64,000 nucleotides of DNA from Pezicula radicicola (Eukaryota > Ascomycota > Leotiomycetes > Helotiales > Dermateaceae): positions 499,709 to 563,708 of the forward strand of contig PDUO01000025.1 of the NCBI GenBank assembly GCA_003008705.1, written 5' to 3'. Below the pieces are notes generated by a model. It saw nothing but the letters and a program-made list of their open reading frames with translations, was not told the DNA's origin and did not search any database. Made by a program: the position numbers and the translations under genes. Below are positions 24,780-36,446 of this stretch, in pieces. Numbering within the stretch: position 1 is the first letter of the stretch; every line of letters begins with the position of its first letter.

Positions 24780-26120
24780 GGCCCATGTGTTTCTAGCTGG
24801 ACAGTTGATTTTGACTTTCTAGGGCTTCTAGCCTCTCAGGAACCGTAGCGTTAGTTGTCTCTTGTGAAGAGTTAATATGGGAGCCCCTAACTCCTTTCAT
24901 CTTCAGTATTTCAACTATCTTTGCGACATTTGCTGGCATTGTCTTTTCATCCTTTCTTTTGGCTTTCCTTCTGGCTTCGGCTCTCCTTTCCCGGTTCTCT
25001 TTCTCCTGTCTCTTCTCCTCTCGGCGATTGTTCTCGAGTTGTAGCTATGTATCAACTCGATTTCTATGTTCTCCCTTATCTTCACCGTAATAAAGACCAA
25101 ATCTGATTTCTTCATGCGCAGTTTGGCTTCTCGGAGCTGGAATCAGATTAGAATCTACGAATCCACGGAATTCGAGATCACCGATGTGGAGAATCTCGAT
25201 GATACGGATTATCTGATCACTCGCCTCATCTCTGAAATGATCGATTGCTTGGCATAACTTCTGATGTAACATGATCAAGGTGGATGAAGATCTCTGGTGG
25301 AATGTACAGTACACTCAAATAATTCCTTGGCATATCTTGAAGTACACATCATCTGATTCTTGAGCATAGTGATATTCACAAAGACATCACCAGAAGTTTT
25401 TAACGGGTGTAGACCCCACTGGTTGACTCTATTCAGGATTGTGCCATAGTTCAGAGATGTCATCAAGAGATGCTCTCGCCATTTATCGCAATGGTTCCTC
25501 CTGGTCGCAAAGCTCCATGGGTTCCATTGAGGTCCTTCTTCAAAATCAATGGCTGTTCAAGGATTTGAGAATCAAGACTAGCGTTTATCCATTTTGGAGT
25601 TGTAACTTAGGGGCCCACAGTCACCTCTAATGGTTTTTGCTTCATGAGATGTCTTACGATATCCTGGATTTTTCCTATTTCTGGAGGAAGTCTCATCCAC
25701 GGAGATGTGGAGGTAGAGCTTCCAGAGTAATGCTCAGATATCTCACGGATCTCTTGGTCTAACTATGCTATATCACGGGTAACCTCAACCCAGTATTGGA
25801 TATCTAGCTTGTTACCGCTAGTAAAGGCCTTAAATTGCCTTTCTGTACGATCACCATATCCGAATATCTCCAGAATGTCGACATTTGCAAGCTTATAGAT
25901 CATCGGCATGCCATGGTATCCGTCATTGAAAAAAACGTATTGGCTTTCCTTCTCGGCTTACATGGTCTTCCTTCCTTTGCTCCGATGGAACATCTTGAAG
26001 GCAGAAAGTTGTTCCGCTTTCATTCTCGGCACAAGGAAGAAGTCCATGCGCGATGCAGAAAAGATGCAGAAGGGAGTGTTAAGGTTCGACTGACGTATCA
26101 TCTGCACTGACGAAGTTTTC
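24780..26120 (-). pseudogene. decayed protein-coding gene, stop-riddled
   Basis: Read on the minus strand, successive segments look like real protein but are interrupted by stops and frame changes. Examples, from the 5' side: a segment with NDGYHGMPMIYKLANVDILE and then FTSGNKLDIQYWVEVTRDIA (about 25950-25770); LDQEIREISEHYSG and LPPEIGKIQDIVRHLMKQK (about 25760-25630); FVNITMLKNQMMCTSRYAKE (about 25370-25320); and a Lys/Glu-rich tail ending in ERLEALESQNQLSS (about 25050-24800). Several breaks are TAA or TAG where CAA or CAG is an easy ancestor, as RIP or C-to-T decay would produce. The family is not recognised; the charged tail suggests a cytosolic or nuclear protein. No intact version is in the window. 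Confidence 0.6.
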
Positions 26121-28556
26121 TGATTATTAGCGGGATTTTTGACACGACAACGTCAGTTGCATGCATCATGAGGGATATATGCGCAACTTGCATGTGCATT
26201 GCTCTGCATCTTGCGATTGGAAATAGAGTGCAACCCTCACCACCTCGCCTATTTTCTCTAGGCCAATCATTTATTCATGTCTGCCATCACTTCAGTAAGT
26301 TAATTGGACGGCCCAGAGTAGCTGAAACCTCCTAATTCGTATTGTAGATGCTGCCCTAGCCTGTCTGTCTGCCTAATTGCTATCGCTCTCAAAATAGGGG
26401 TCTGATCGACTATATATTCTAGAGATCCAAGAAAGATGGGAGTCACCGCCAGCTTGGTTAGCAAGTTATAGGCTTCTGTAAATCACTAGCTTCTGCTTCC
26501 AATGTGATTTCAAGTCTTTAGAATTTGTCGTACCTCACTAGCTTTTGGTAGGGACTTTATGATTAACCTCTGATATAGCCCCCTGAGGTCCACTAAAATT
26601 GAAATTTAGGAAGCAAATATGCTGTTTTATTCAAATAAGAGTCTAAGACTGATTAAGTTAAAGTTATTAGGATTAGCTGTTTGAGAAGTTGCGGGCAGGC
26701 CGAGAGAATGGTTTCGAGCAACTCACCAGACTCAATTCAAAAATTGCAAGGTTTTGTGTGGTGGTGGGGTTTTTGTTGAATAGCAAGATTATTTGGGAGC
26801 AATATGTGGGCAATGTAGTGTTGTATTCCGCGTTCTGTAAGGAGCAAAGGAAGCTCTAAATAGGTCTCTTATAGTGGCGGTCATATGACTATTCCTATAT
26901 ATTCACTATATTCAACAGTTTTTAATCAGTTGCGTATTAGATTGAGAACTACTATACCTTCTTACTAATAATCAAATATAATCATATGTAGCGAGTCTAG
27001 GCAATAATAGCCCCTGAGGGTTCGTCAAGTTAGGTGATGGATAGTCATGTGTTGAGCCCGTGGTATTCAATTCTCCCCTTTTTAGCTTACTTCAATTACA
27101 CTCTGAAGAGAACAGCCTCTGAATTAACACTTTCTACTATGTCACGAAATGGTGGAAGTGTGGCAGGTAGGCTTGAGCCTTGAATGGCTGTTTCGTCCTG
27201 AGCTTTTTAGGACTTTCCCACAATAAGGTAGTATTGTACGAAAGTACTACTTCGTATGATTAATCAAGCAGAACAAAACAGCCGTTGAGAAAACCATCTA
27301 GAAAAAGCGAAAGGAAGTAGATAGAAAAATCAAAATAAACTACAGATCAAAAAATATACAACAGCAGGTATTACTAGTTCTTACCTACCTAGCTATCAAG
27401 TTGAGTACTAGTCTCATACTTTTATGAGATCGATACTCAAGTGGGCTCGTCGTATCTTAGAGACTAAGCAATGCTGCACAATAAACGTCGGCAGTTTAAC
27501 GAAAGAAGGGTAGACAGAAACTATGCTTAGTGAGAAGGGCGGTTAATGTAAGTTGAGGTCATTAGGAGCGACCCTATAGGGAGTAGTGTAGACTTATGAA
27601 CCACCTGATTATTTGATGTGAATTATAGTCAAGATCCAGATCCTCTACAGGAGCCTTTGGTTAGGCTCCATTGTACTAACCACCTTGATTCTTAGCTTAT
27701 TCATGTTTCTAGCCTAGAAAATAGCAGTCGCTTTCCGCGGACGAGTATGGTACGAAGTACAGACTGCTCTTCTTTATTGCAGCATTTTTAACATTTTTTT
27801 TTGCAAGCAATAATGATCGTCAAATCTAAACGCACAGTCTGAAAAAGTATCCGTTAGATACATATGCACACTTACGAGTCAATGCCTGAGGTAGGAGGGT
27901 AAAAATGGCCTCGCTTAAATAGCATTACAGCAAAGAACTCTGTCGAATAATAATACTAATCAATAATCTTTTATACTACTTTCAAGTCTCTTTAAGAAGT
28001 AATTATTTTCATAAAAATATTGTCATCATAGGTTTTCAAAAGCCACTTTCAAGGTGTAGTAGAGTTGTCAATGTACGAAAGATACATAGCAGTTACTTTC
28101 GCTAAATGTGCAACGGGCATTCGGCTTATAAGCCGACAATTACTATACCCCAGGTTCCCCGACATAGACTTTACGGCTTCAGCGGAAGTATTTCAAAGTT
28201 TCGCAAAGTTTCGCATAAGGGTGTCACGCGTGTACCACCCAGCCGCGCAACGTCCTAAATCTCCTGATAGGCTCTGAATAGCCCTACTGACGTATACCCC
28301 AGGGACTATCCATTCTAGAACCTCTTTGTTTAAAATACGGACTGTTTACCGAGAGGATGCTGAGTTGTTCAATCTTGATTATGTCTCGCAATACCAAATT
28401 ATGAAGGTAAATGCACTTTGTTGACCTGAACCCTGATTTTTATTTTTAGTTTCCCTTGCCTCGCTGTTTTGATTTCTTAGTCCCTTTAAACGTTTCCCTC
28501 TTAAATTTTAATTTTCTTATTCCAGATCGAAATTCAGACATGTCAACGTTTTAATC
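26121..28556. other. 2.4-kb intergenic region, AT-rich, no gene seen
   Basis: No frame longer than about 70 codons is believable, and composition is mildly AT-rich with scattered TA runs. The last 150 bases before the next ATG are T-rich, as in a fungal promoter or leader. Some of it may belong to the same decayed locus as 24780-26120, but I cannot read coding remains. Confidence 0.45.
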
Positions 28557-29324
28557 ATGGACAATCAAAACAGAAATACCTCTCGCTACGAGTCGGCCAC
28601 CCCCTATCCTACATATAAAACCAATGAGGATCAAATCCAAACTCGCCCCCAAGGATCCCGCAAAATCCAGACTACACAACGTGAAGAGCACTACCGAACT
28701 CACCGGTACGATGATTCGGACAGCGGGTTCAGTAGCGATGACGAGGATTACTCCAACAACGACCGCTATAGAGGCCGCCGTCGATACTCTTCCATGGATG
28801 AACGTGCTCTAGTCTTCAGAAATCGTTCAACAGGTCACAGTATGATAAAACGTAACGCATCTCCCCGGAAGAAAAGAAGCGATTCTCGACCCCCAGAGAC
28901 TTACACTATTGGGAAAGCTCTCAAAGCAGCCGCCGTACCTGCAACTGTTGAAGCTGTCCGTTGCCGGGACGAGCCCGGCCCTTGGTCGGGTCAAAAGGGG
29001 AAACGGGTGGCCACTGCTGCTGTTACAGGTGGCGTGATTGGGGTGGTTAGAAATGGAAGGTTGAGGAGGGATGGGAAGTTACCTATTGCTGAGGCTGCTA
29101 TGACGGGAGTCTATGCGGTGGATTTCTTGAAGCGGGTTTTGAGACAGACGGATCATGAGAGGGGAGCTGAGGATGAGAGACGTAAATATAGAGAGTTGTC
29201 TGATGAGGAAGATGAGAGTGAGGAGGAGAGGAGAGACAGAAGACCAAGGCTAAGATTTCGAGCAGAGTCGCCTCCGGTACGATCACGCTCGGTGCGCAGA
29301 CGGGACACGGTTGAGTACCGTTGA
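28557..29324 (+). CDS. basic, charged hypothetical protein (DUF3824-like)
   Basis: A single exon of 255 aa. The N-terminal half is polar and disordered with Asp/Ser/Tyr-rich runs (YDDSDSGFSSDDEDYSNN). The centre has a short ordered region (GKALKAAAVPATVEAV, then RDEPGPWSGQKGKRVATAAV and a glycine-containing hydrophobic stretch) that resembles the Ala/Gly-rich core of fungal DUF3824-type proteins. The C-terminus is rich in Arg/Glu with RS-like dipeptides. No enzyme motif is visible. The family link rests on memory of the EPGPW-GxKGKR pattern and is tentative. Confidence 0.65.
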   Translation: MDNQNRNTSRYESATPYPTYKTNEDQIQTRPQGSRKIQTTQREEHYRTHRYDDSDSGFSSDDEDYSNNDRYRGRRRYSSMDERALVFRNRSTGHSMIKRNASPRKKRSDSRPPETYTIGKALKAAAVPATVEAVRCRDEPGPWSGQKGKRVATAAVTGGVIGVVRNGRLRRDGKLPIAEAAMTGVYAVDFLKRVLRQTDHERGAEDERRKYRELSDEEDESEEERRDRRPRLRFRAESPPVRSRSVRRRDTVEYR

Positions 29325-30398
29325 GAGAGTGGTAGGTAAAAGGTTGAACGTTTACAAGAGAGGAAAGGCGGCCCCAAGTTTTCAACTCCAGCTCTAGATG
29401 GCGGGCCATCGCATCATGTCAAAACTGGCTTCTCTGAGTATCAAAAACAAACTGATTTGTGACATTCGTGTACAGAAAGGGAAATGATTGGAAGGCTCAG
29501 TGTCATTATTTGGGACATAATTTCTATTAGAAAGTCTATAAGAATACACTGTGTCAAAATGCTTTCGGATTCTTGAGAGACTAATAAGAAGTGCGAGGAG
29601 AGCTACAACAGTTGACTTCTGAAACCAAGTGAAAGTGTTGTGAATTTTACTTAGTCGTAACCAACTCTCTTGGGGCCTCAAGAAGTCACAGGACTTAATA
29701 AGGTATTTAGGTAGAGCTTTTCATGTTTGATACATTGAAGGAAATCCTGGCCTATATTCTGATCTTGGAGCATACTCGATAAGCGAGGAACAGCATCGGA
29801 CTTACCTCCGTAGAGAGAACTATTATATCAAGCCACAGTATATCCCTCCTTTGCGACTAGATAACGAGAAATCCGCATCCAAGCGGGTACAACTGATATC
29901 AAAATGCTGGCAGTGCACTTTGTGTCTTACGTGAAGTGGACGGTTGAGTTCTCATAGGTAGGTATTTTTGGATTTAAAAATACTTTTCCCACCTTTTCAT
30001 ACTAGCTCATCCATCGTTCGTACCTACGTACATTCCTGACTCAGACCGAGATAGGGGGCAGCGGCACGTGACTCTACACCTTTAGCGATGAGTCACATGT
30101 CACTGGCTCTACGCTTATTCAGTTGATTTGAAAATGGAGGACTTAGTCCAAATCATTACCACACGGTATATAATTTAATTCTTTCCAGGTTTCTTCCTAT
30201 TCACGAACCAAAATCATTCAGTTTTTGATAACTTCGTAGATTTTATTCAACCTAACAGACGTTGCAACATTGTCATACTAGCTCAACGTATCAAGACATT
30301 GTCTCTCTCGCTACTTTCGTTTCTATTAAGAATTTATGACACACGAAGCATAGATTTTGCACCACCGGCGATAGATAAGCAAGGGAAGAGTCAGAAAA
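29325..30398. other. intergenic region, no gene seen
   Basis: Contains the 3' flank of the 255-aa gene and the promoter of the RNA-ligase-like gene. Only short unconvincing frames. A CACGTG E-box lies near 30064, of unknown relevance. Confidence 0.45.
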
Positions 30399-31655
30399 AT
30401 GGCGGAAGGGGAGAAAGCTCATCTCTTTCCGAAGATCTCTGGCAAGATCGAAGAGCTGCTTGGTTATGTTTCGAGAAAAGGTACGGGATTTTTTCATTCC
30501 CCTTCTGGTATTGCATTTCTATTTTCTGTGGATTGCAGTGCAGTCATTACGTGGCTAGATCTGCGGTTGTAAGGTCGAGGATGGGGACGGCGATCTGTTC
30601 TGTTTGGGTTATTCACTTGACTTATAGCAAATGCTGATTAATGATATCTAGGTTTCAAAGGAGATGTGCTCCAACTAACTGGAACAGTGAAACTTCATGG
30701 TGCCCACGCAGACATTGTTGTTTTCCCAGACGACACCATCAAGTTGCAATCTCGAAATCGAACTGAAGTAACCCTCGAAACCGACCATTTCAATTTTGCA
30801 CAAACGATGCTACCCTTATGGCAAGAAATCCTAGCCTTGAAAGCTCAGTATCACGAAAGATTCATAAACCTCAACCCCAATACAAAAATCAACGACAAAT
30901 TCCCGCTTATCATAGCAGGTGAATGGATAGGACCAGGAGTACAAAAAAAAGTAGCAATCAATTACCTACCAGCGAAGTATTTCGTAATAATCTCCGCATC
31001 AATCAACGGCGAATGGTTAGAAGACAAAAAATACGCCGATATCGCTCACGAATCAGTTGGAATCTACAACATCTCCAGAAGTGGATTCTTCACATCAGAA
31101 CTGAAACTTAAACACGACACTGTTGAACATCCTGACGGTCAAGAATACGACAAAATAACCTGTGCTCAAGAATCCAAGGAAGCATTACAAATCCTCACAT
31201 CCAAAATCGAAAAAGAATGTCCCTTTGCAAAAACCTTCGGGATAGAAGGTAGAGGTGAAGGACTCGTCTGGAAAGCACCCTATCCATTCTCCACATCCCC
31301 AAATTTCTGGCTCAAAACCAAAGGAGAAATCTTCCAAGTTACTAGTAGACAAAAGCTTATAACTCTGGATGGGGCAGAAGGAAAGGAAAAGGCTAGGATT
31401 TTTGCTGAGGCTACTGTTAGTGTGCAGAGACTTGAACAGGGGATTGGGTATTTGGAGGAGATGGGACATGCGGTTGTGAGGGAGAATGTTCCGAAGTTTT
31501 TAGGTTGGCTTTTTGAGGATATTGAGGTTGAGGAGAGTAGGGTTATTGAGGAGTTGGGGGTTAGTAGGTTGGTTTTGAGGCAGGCTGTTGGGTCTGTTGG
31601 GAGGCCGTGGTTTATGGGGAGGGTTGAGGAGAGGGAGAGGGGGATGAGTGGGTGA
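30399..31655 (+). CDS. RNA-ligase-domain protein (nucleotidyltransferase fold)
   Basis: CDS join(30399..30480,30652..31655), about 361 aa; the 171-nt intron joins MAEGEKAHLF... to GFKGDVLQLTGTVKLHGAHA in frame. The covalent nucleotidyltransferase motif I is KLHG (K-x-x-G). Later come motif IV EGLVWK and a motif-V-like WLKTKG. Together these are the hallmarks of the RNA/DNA ligase and capping-enzyme superfamily, closest to stand-alone RNA ligase domain proteins found in many fungi. It would adenylate its active-site lysine and seal or modify RNA ends; the natural substrate is unknown. There is no signal peptide and no C-terminal polynucleotide kinase or phosphodiesterase as in tRNA ligase Trl1, so it is not the canonical tRNA-splicing ligase. 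The C-terminal 100 residues are helical and charged. Confidence 0.8.
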
Positions 31656-32078
31656 TTTGGTTAGGTTGGGTAATTTGGGTAACTGAAAGCTGGCGTTTAG
31701 ATGATCACTAGACATGAAGCGAGAATGGAGTTTTGGAGGAAATATCTCTAGGCGTAAAGAGGGGTTTGGAATGGGAGCGAAAGCTTGGGTATGTGCCCGC
31801 ATGTATTTTAGTAATAGCCTTTTCTGGATTAATAGCGTGCACGCTTCTTGGTTGGGTAAAGCTTAGGCAACATAAATGCAGAGTTCTGGTTAAAGCACGC
31901 ATCTGCAATAAGACTATGACTATTTCCTTTCGGTAGATGTTGAAAATAATATCCAAATTTGTATTGGTGAGTATTGCAATGCTTAATTCATCATTTTCCA
32001 CCCGAAGAAAAACAATTCAGCCTTCGGAACGAGCCTAGCAAAGAAGTTCGTGGCGCACAGAATGAGCCGCCTGATTTT
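31656..32078. other. short convergent intergenic region
   Basis: 3' flanks of two convergent genes; nothing else seen. Confidence 0.5.
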
Positions 32079-33724
32079 TCAGTCCTCCTCAGTATTTTTT
32101 TCATCATCTTTTCCATCATTCTCCAAGTCTTTAAGTGCAGCAGAGATACGATTGACAGCAATTATAGCTTCATCACCAGCCCCCGTATAGACGAAACGAA
32201 ATCTTCCAGGCTTGATGGACATGGATAGCTTTAGAATATTAAATTAGTCAATGACTTTATGGTAGACAAAGCAACACAAGACAAGAAGTGCATTTATTTC
32301 ACTCACCTCTCCCATGCTCATGTAAACACCTTGCTTGATCAAATACCGAGTCAATTTCTCTTCTCGGCTAACTTCACCTTCACTCGTATTCTGATTCCTC
32401 ACATCGTTTCCGTCGAAATACTGGAGCCATTGACTGAGATTGATCCAGATAAAGAAGCCACCATTAGCAGGTAGGTATGGAATCCCTCGCTCTTGCATTG
32501 CTGCTGTTGTGTTCATGTATGCTTGCTTCAATCTTTTCTGGAAGGTAGTTAGATATTCGTCGACAAGTTTATCGTTGCTTAAGAAGTAGGTGAAAAAGGA
32601 TGTCGAGAATGGTGTTAACCACGTGAAGAGCCTACTCACAAACACCATCAGTCTTAAACTTTATAGAATCTATAAGCAGCATTAACTTACGCAACACGCC
32701 GACAGGTTTGCCAGAACGACTTATTTCTCGTGATCAAGAATCCCAATCTTAAACCACCCATCCCAAAATCCTTACTAGCTCCATAAAGACAATGTATATT
32801 CTCCGTAAACACCCCATGTTCTCGATCTTCAGGAATAGTCAAGACAGAAGTGAAAAGATCCAATTGCTTTTCCTCATTACTCGGGGACTCGAATCCAGAC
32901 ATAGCAAAGATTTCATCCGCAACTAGATGGAGTTTATGTTGACCACAGAACTTTGCGATGGCGATGAGTGTTTTTCTGGAGTAGAAGCGACCAACTGGAT
33001 TACAGGGATTGCATATCAAGACTGCTTTTACTGTGATGTTTCTCTTGACTGCGTCGGTGTAGGCTTTCGAAAATGCTTCGATCATGTTTTTAGTTCCTTC
33101 TGTGGAGAATTGCTCGTCTGGAGGTATGGAAGATACTGGTATGACGTTTAAACCGGACCGAGCCATCAGATCATGCTCGTACATGCTATATGTTGGAGTT
33201 GGCACCAGGATACCTTCGCTTTGATCGCATAGATTGAACGCAACCATGTCTATTAATGAGGTGACACCATTCGTGGTAAGGATATCCGAAGGTGTAATAG
33301 ATGAACTTGGCTTGAACTTCCGATTGATGTATTTGCTGACAGCTTTAGATAGATCTGAAGAAAAAGATCAGCATCTCCTCAGCATCGAGCCGCAAATCTA
33401 CATACCTTCGGTCCCAGCAACTGAGCCATACTCCAATGCTTTGATAGGTATTTGTTAGAAACATTATTCTTGATGATATGCTGGATGAATCATACCATCT
33501 TGTAGTTCATATGTTCTTGCAAACTCCTTTACGGATCTCTTTAGGTAGTCAGCCATTAATTGATTTTCTGCATCGCCTGTACTGATAATAAGCCCATTGG
33601 GATTTTTCTTTGGGTCGTAGGTGCTGATGCCATCAATTGCTGAATTCATGCTAATCATTCGTCCTCGATTCAAATTCTCAAGCCCGCGCCGAGATGGCGA
33701 CAGTGGATTGCTGTCGGGAGACAT
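32079..33724 (-). CDS. PLP-dependent aminotransferase, class I/II (ACC-synthase-like)
   Basis: Five exons: complement(join(32079..32228,32307..32631,32691..33354,33406..33438,33496..33724)), about 466 aa. Every junction is GT...AG and in frame; the 33-nt second exon encodes ALEYGSVAGT. The N-terminal block (ENLNRGRMISMNSAIDGI...GLIISTGDAENQL) resembles ACC-synthase-type enzymes. The core has TPTYSMYEHD, CNPCNPVG (cofactor and substrate site), VADEIFAMSGF (the Asp binding pyridine N) and the Schiff-base lysine in GASKDFGMGGLRLG. It should convert an amino acid through a PLP aldimine; reaction type (transaminase versus ACC synthase/lyase) cannot be told from sequence. Near the C-terminus the arginine expected to bind substrate carboxylate is in KPGRFRFVY. 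The tail after VNRISAALKDLEN is acidic and short. Confidence 0.85.
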
Positions 33725-34900
33725 ATTGCATTAGTAGATCAGAGTATAAGTCTTTCGAAAGTAGTATTAGAGATCCTGAAAGACTTGTAGTCATTTGAAA
33801 AACAGAACCGTTGTTTCTTTCTCACAGGTAGTCGTGACTATTAATAGCCCAAATAAGCAGGGCGAGGGCGGGTGATAAGAATAATAACGGCAGAGTGGGG
33901 TAGCACTAGTGATCTTACCTGCATAATCTGTCTAAACTCATTTCTGTCAAAAAATTCATACAAAATCATGCTATATTTCGAAGATATAGAGATTCGTCGT
34001 TCGATAAAGCCGTAGTTATTTGTCTGATTGTCAACCCAAAAAATACGAGATTTGATACTTACACGTCCACGGTGAGTTCCAAGCAATTGAGCATTCGACT
34101 GCTCATTGGCGGCATACTATTGTAGCTATATACGAGCATAGTATTAGCATCATAGGTGCCCAGATGTGCATATCCTACTGCTAGCTTGGGGAAATACATC
34201 TGTCTGGGGAACCTACTAAGCTCTATACTTTTCAAAGTCATTGGGAACTGAATTACAAAATACGCTGCAGTCTCCATCTGAGGCATGAAAGCTGGGTTCC
34301 TTGCTACAAAGTTTCACCTAGGCAGTTTGTGCTGAAAATCTTTTTAAATTTTTTTTTCTGGCATTGGTTGCGATGCTCGACATCCTTAACTTCCAGATGA
34401 CTAGAATTCCTAGCGTTTGTGATTTTAGTCCAGGTGTGCTGGATATCTTCAACTCCCAACACACCGTTAAGCTCCTCCTTGCAATGGGGATTGAACGGTT
34501 CCAAGCGACTGTCCAGCGCTCAAGGTTATGTATACCATACTACTTTAGGGTGTCTTGGAGAAATCTTCTGGCCTGTTTCATGGTATCTGGCTCCTCGATG
34601 CCAAACAGCGTATTCACATATTGCCATCCTACAGTTATGAGCAAGTTTTTCGTAGAAGAATTTTGTAGACAGCACTCGCTAATTAAATCATATTGATGTG
34701 CGGAATCCTCTTCGCCCAGTAAATATCTCTGAGATCTGGCAAACTTTACCTGTCGCTTGATTCTTTGGATATATAAAGACGAGATACTTTTCCCAGTGGT
34801 CTGAGTACGCGTATGCGTTACCACGCGTCTAAGAGTACAACGGTGTCTCCACAAGTGTCATTTCCTTCCAGGTTGTTATCACTTGAAATTCCACCGTAAT
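33725..34900 (-). other. unassigned stretch with possible degraded coding remains
   Basis: On the minus strand, pieces such as YFPKLAVGYAHLGTYDAN (about 34180-34120) and RYLLGEEDSAHQYDLISECC (about 34735-34675) look protein-like, and a plausible GTAAGT donor follows the first at about 34060. Stops separate the pieces and I could not assemble a continuous model. It could be a gene with many short exons or a pseudogene; no family is recognised. Confidence 0.3.
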
Positions 34901-36446
34901 GTGCTTTGATTGTAATCATGGAGTAGATACCCGACTCATGGAAGTCCACTTGATATGCAGCGACTTGGTGATTTTGGCCTGTGCCCATACACCGTATGAG
35001 TTGTGGGGACGAATGAGACTTTTGGCCCGAGGGAATGACATTAGATCCTAGATCTGCATTTGATGATCATCCCTATGACTTAGATCTGCAAGGCCCCTAA
35101 ACGATTCAGCACAGCCCCTGGTCATTAATGACATCAGATATTGCAAAGAGCTCAAACGTTTGGCCAATACAGAACACGGGTAAGAATATGGAGTATCGCC
35201 AACACATCTATCTGACACTCCTTTCGTAGATCTCATGAGCTAGGAAGAAAAATATATTCTAGAAAACGACGTGGAATACGGCTGGTCGCGTGGCACTTAG
35301 ATGGCACCTGTGGAATTGGAATTATTCCACCAAAATACGGGATTGGGTACTAACAGTGCAACGAACGAGGTACAGTACTGTCTACTAACATGCAGAGCCT
35401 CGAACATCCTTCAGTTTGAAACATCCGACCTCTCACTCACTGGGTTCGATATGGCGTTTCAAGTCGCGACGACGTACGAATAACGGAGACTTCTGTTACC
35501 CTCTCTCTTCACTGCTTGGAATCGATACGGTAGATTGGTTGGTGGTGCCATCTTGAGCTGCTTGTACTGAAGTAAGGGACTGTAAAATATTTTGCTTTGC
35601 CAAGACGAAGGGGTGCTCAGCGTGCTCAGGAGCTGTTGTAAGGGGGACAGCCCGTAATTGCTAGAACCATATTATTACCACGAATTGAGCGCTTTCGTCT
35701 CCAGTAGATAAATGAGCTGTGAAGTTGGAGGCTACGTGTGCAACAGACTACGGGACATACTTGACTCTCGGACTTCTCATAACCACCCGTTCCGCGAGGC
35801 AAGGGCTGGATGATTACCCAGATGCTGGACGTCGTCGCTGTCGGGATGTGGAAAAGGGGATAATCCGAAGGGATAAAGTGCCCTGGCGATCTGATGTTGG
35901 GAGGACAGGAGGATGTCCCCGGCGGCGGTGCAGAGGCTGAACTTTATAGACCTTGCTTGAGTTGCTTGAATTGCTGGAATTGCATAGATCTGAACCCGCA
36001 AATCCGGTGATTATCAGTGCTAAATTCGGGGGTTTGTACGCTTTATGAGCTGGCGTTCAAGGTTCACTCAAGGTTCCTTCAAGGTTGCCCTGTTCCGCCC
36101 GACTCCGCCGCGCTGAAAGCCACGCTAAAGAAAGGACCTCATCTCCAGATACGACGACTGGATTGCGAAGGCTCATGAAATAATTCCAACACCAACGGCC
36201 TCAATTCCTAATGTTACACTTTTCCTTTCCAGTAAAGTTATGCTGATACGCCTGAGCTCAGCACAGTTCTTGTCCCCATCACAACCACCGAGATTCCAAG
36301 TTGCTGAAGGGACACGGATTGCTGCCAAGCCCTTGAGCGCAATCCGCTGATCCTACCTCCTTTCACAGCACAGAACCCAGCAGCATCACTACCACCTACT
36401 ACGAAAGCGATAACTTACTTGGTCATACTCGACGACAGACGTACGA
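34901..36446. other. upstream region of the PIP5K gene
   Basis: About 1.5 kb without a believable gene. The 400 bases before the ATG are C-rich and probably promoter and leader. A group of CAAGGTTC-type words lies at 36057-36090 (three close copies). Confidence 0.5.
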
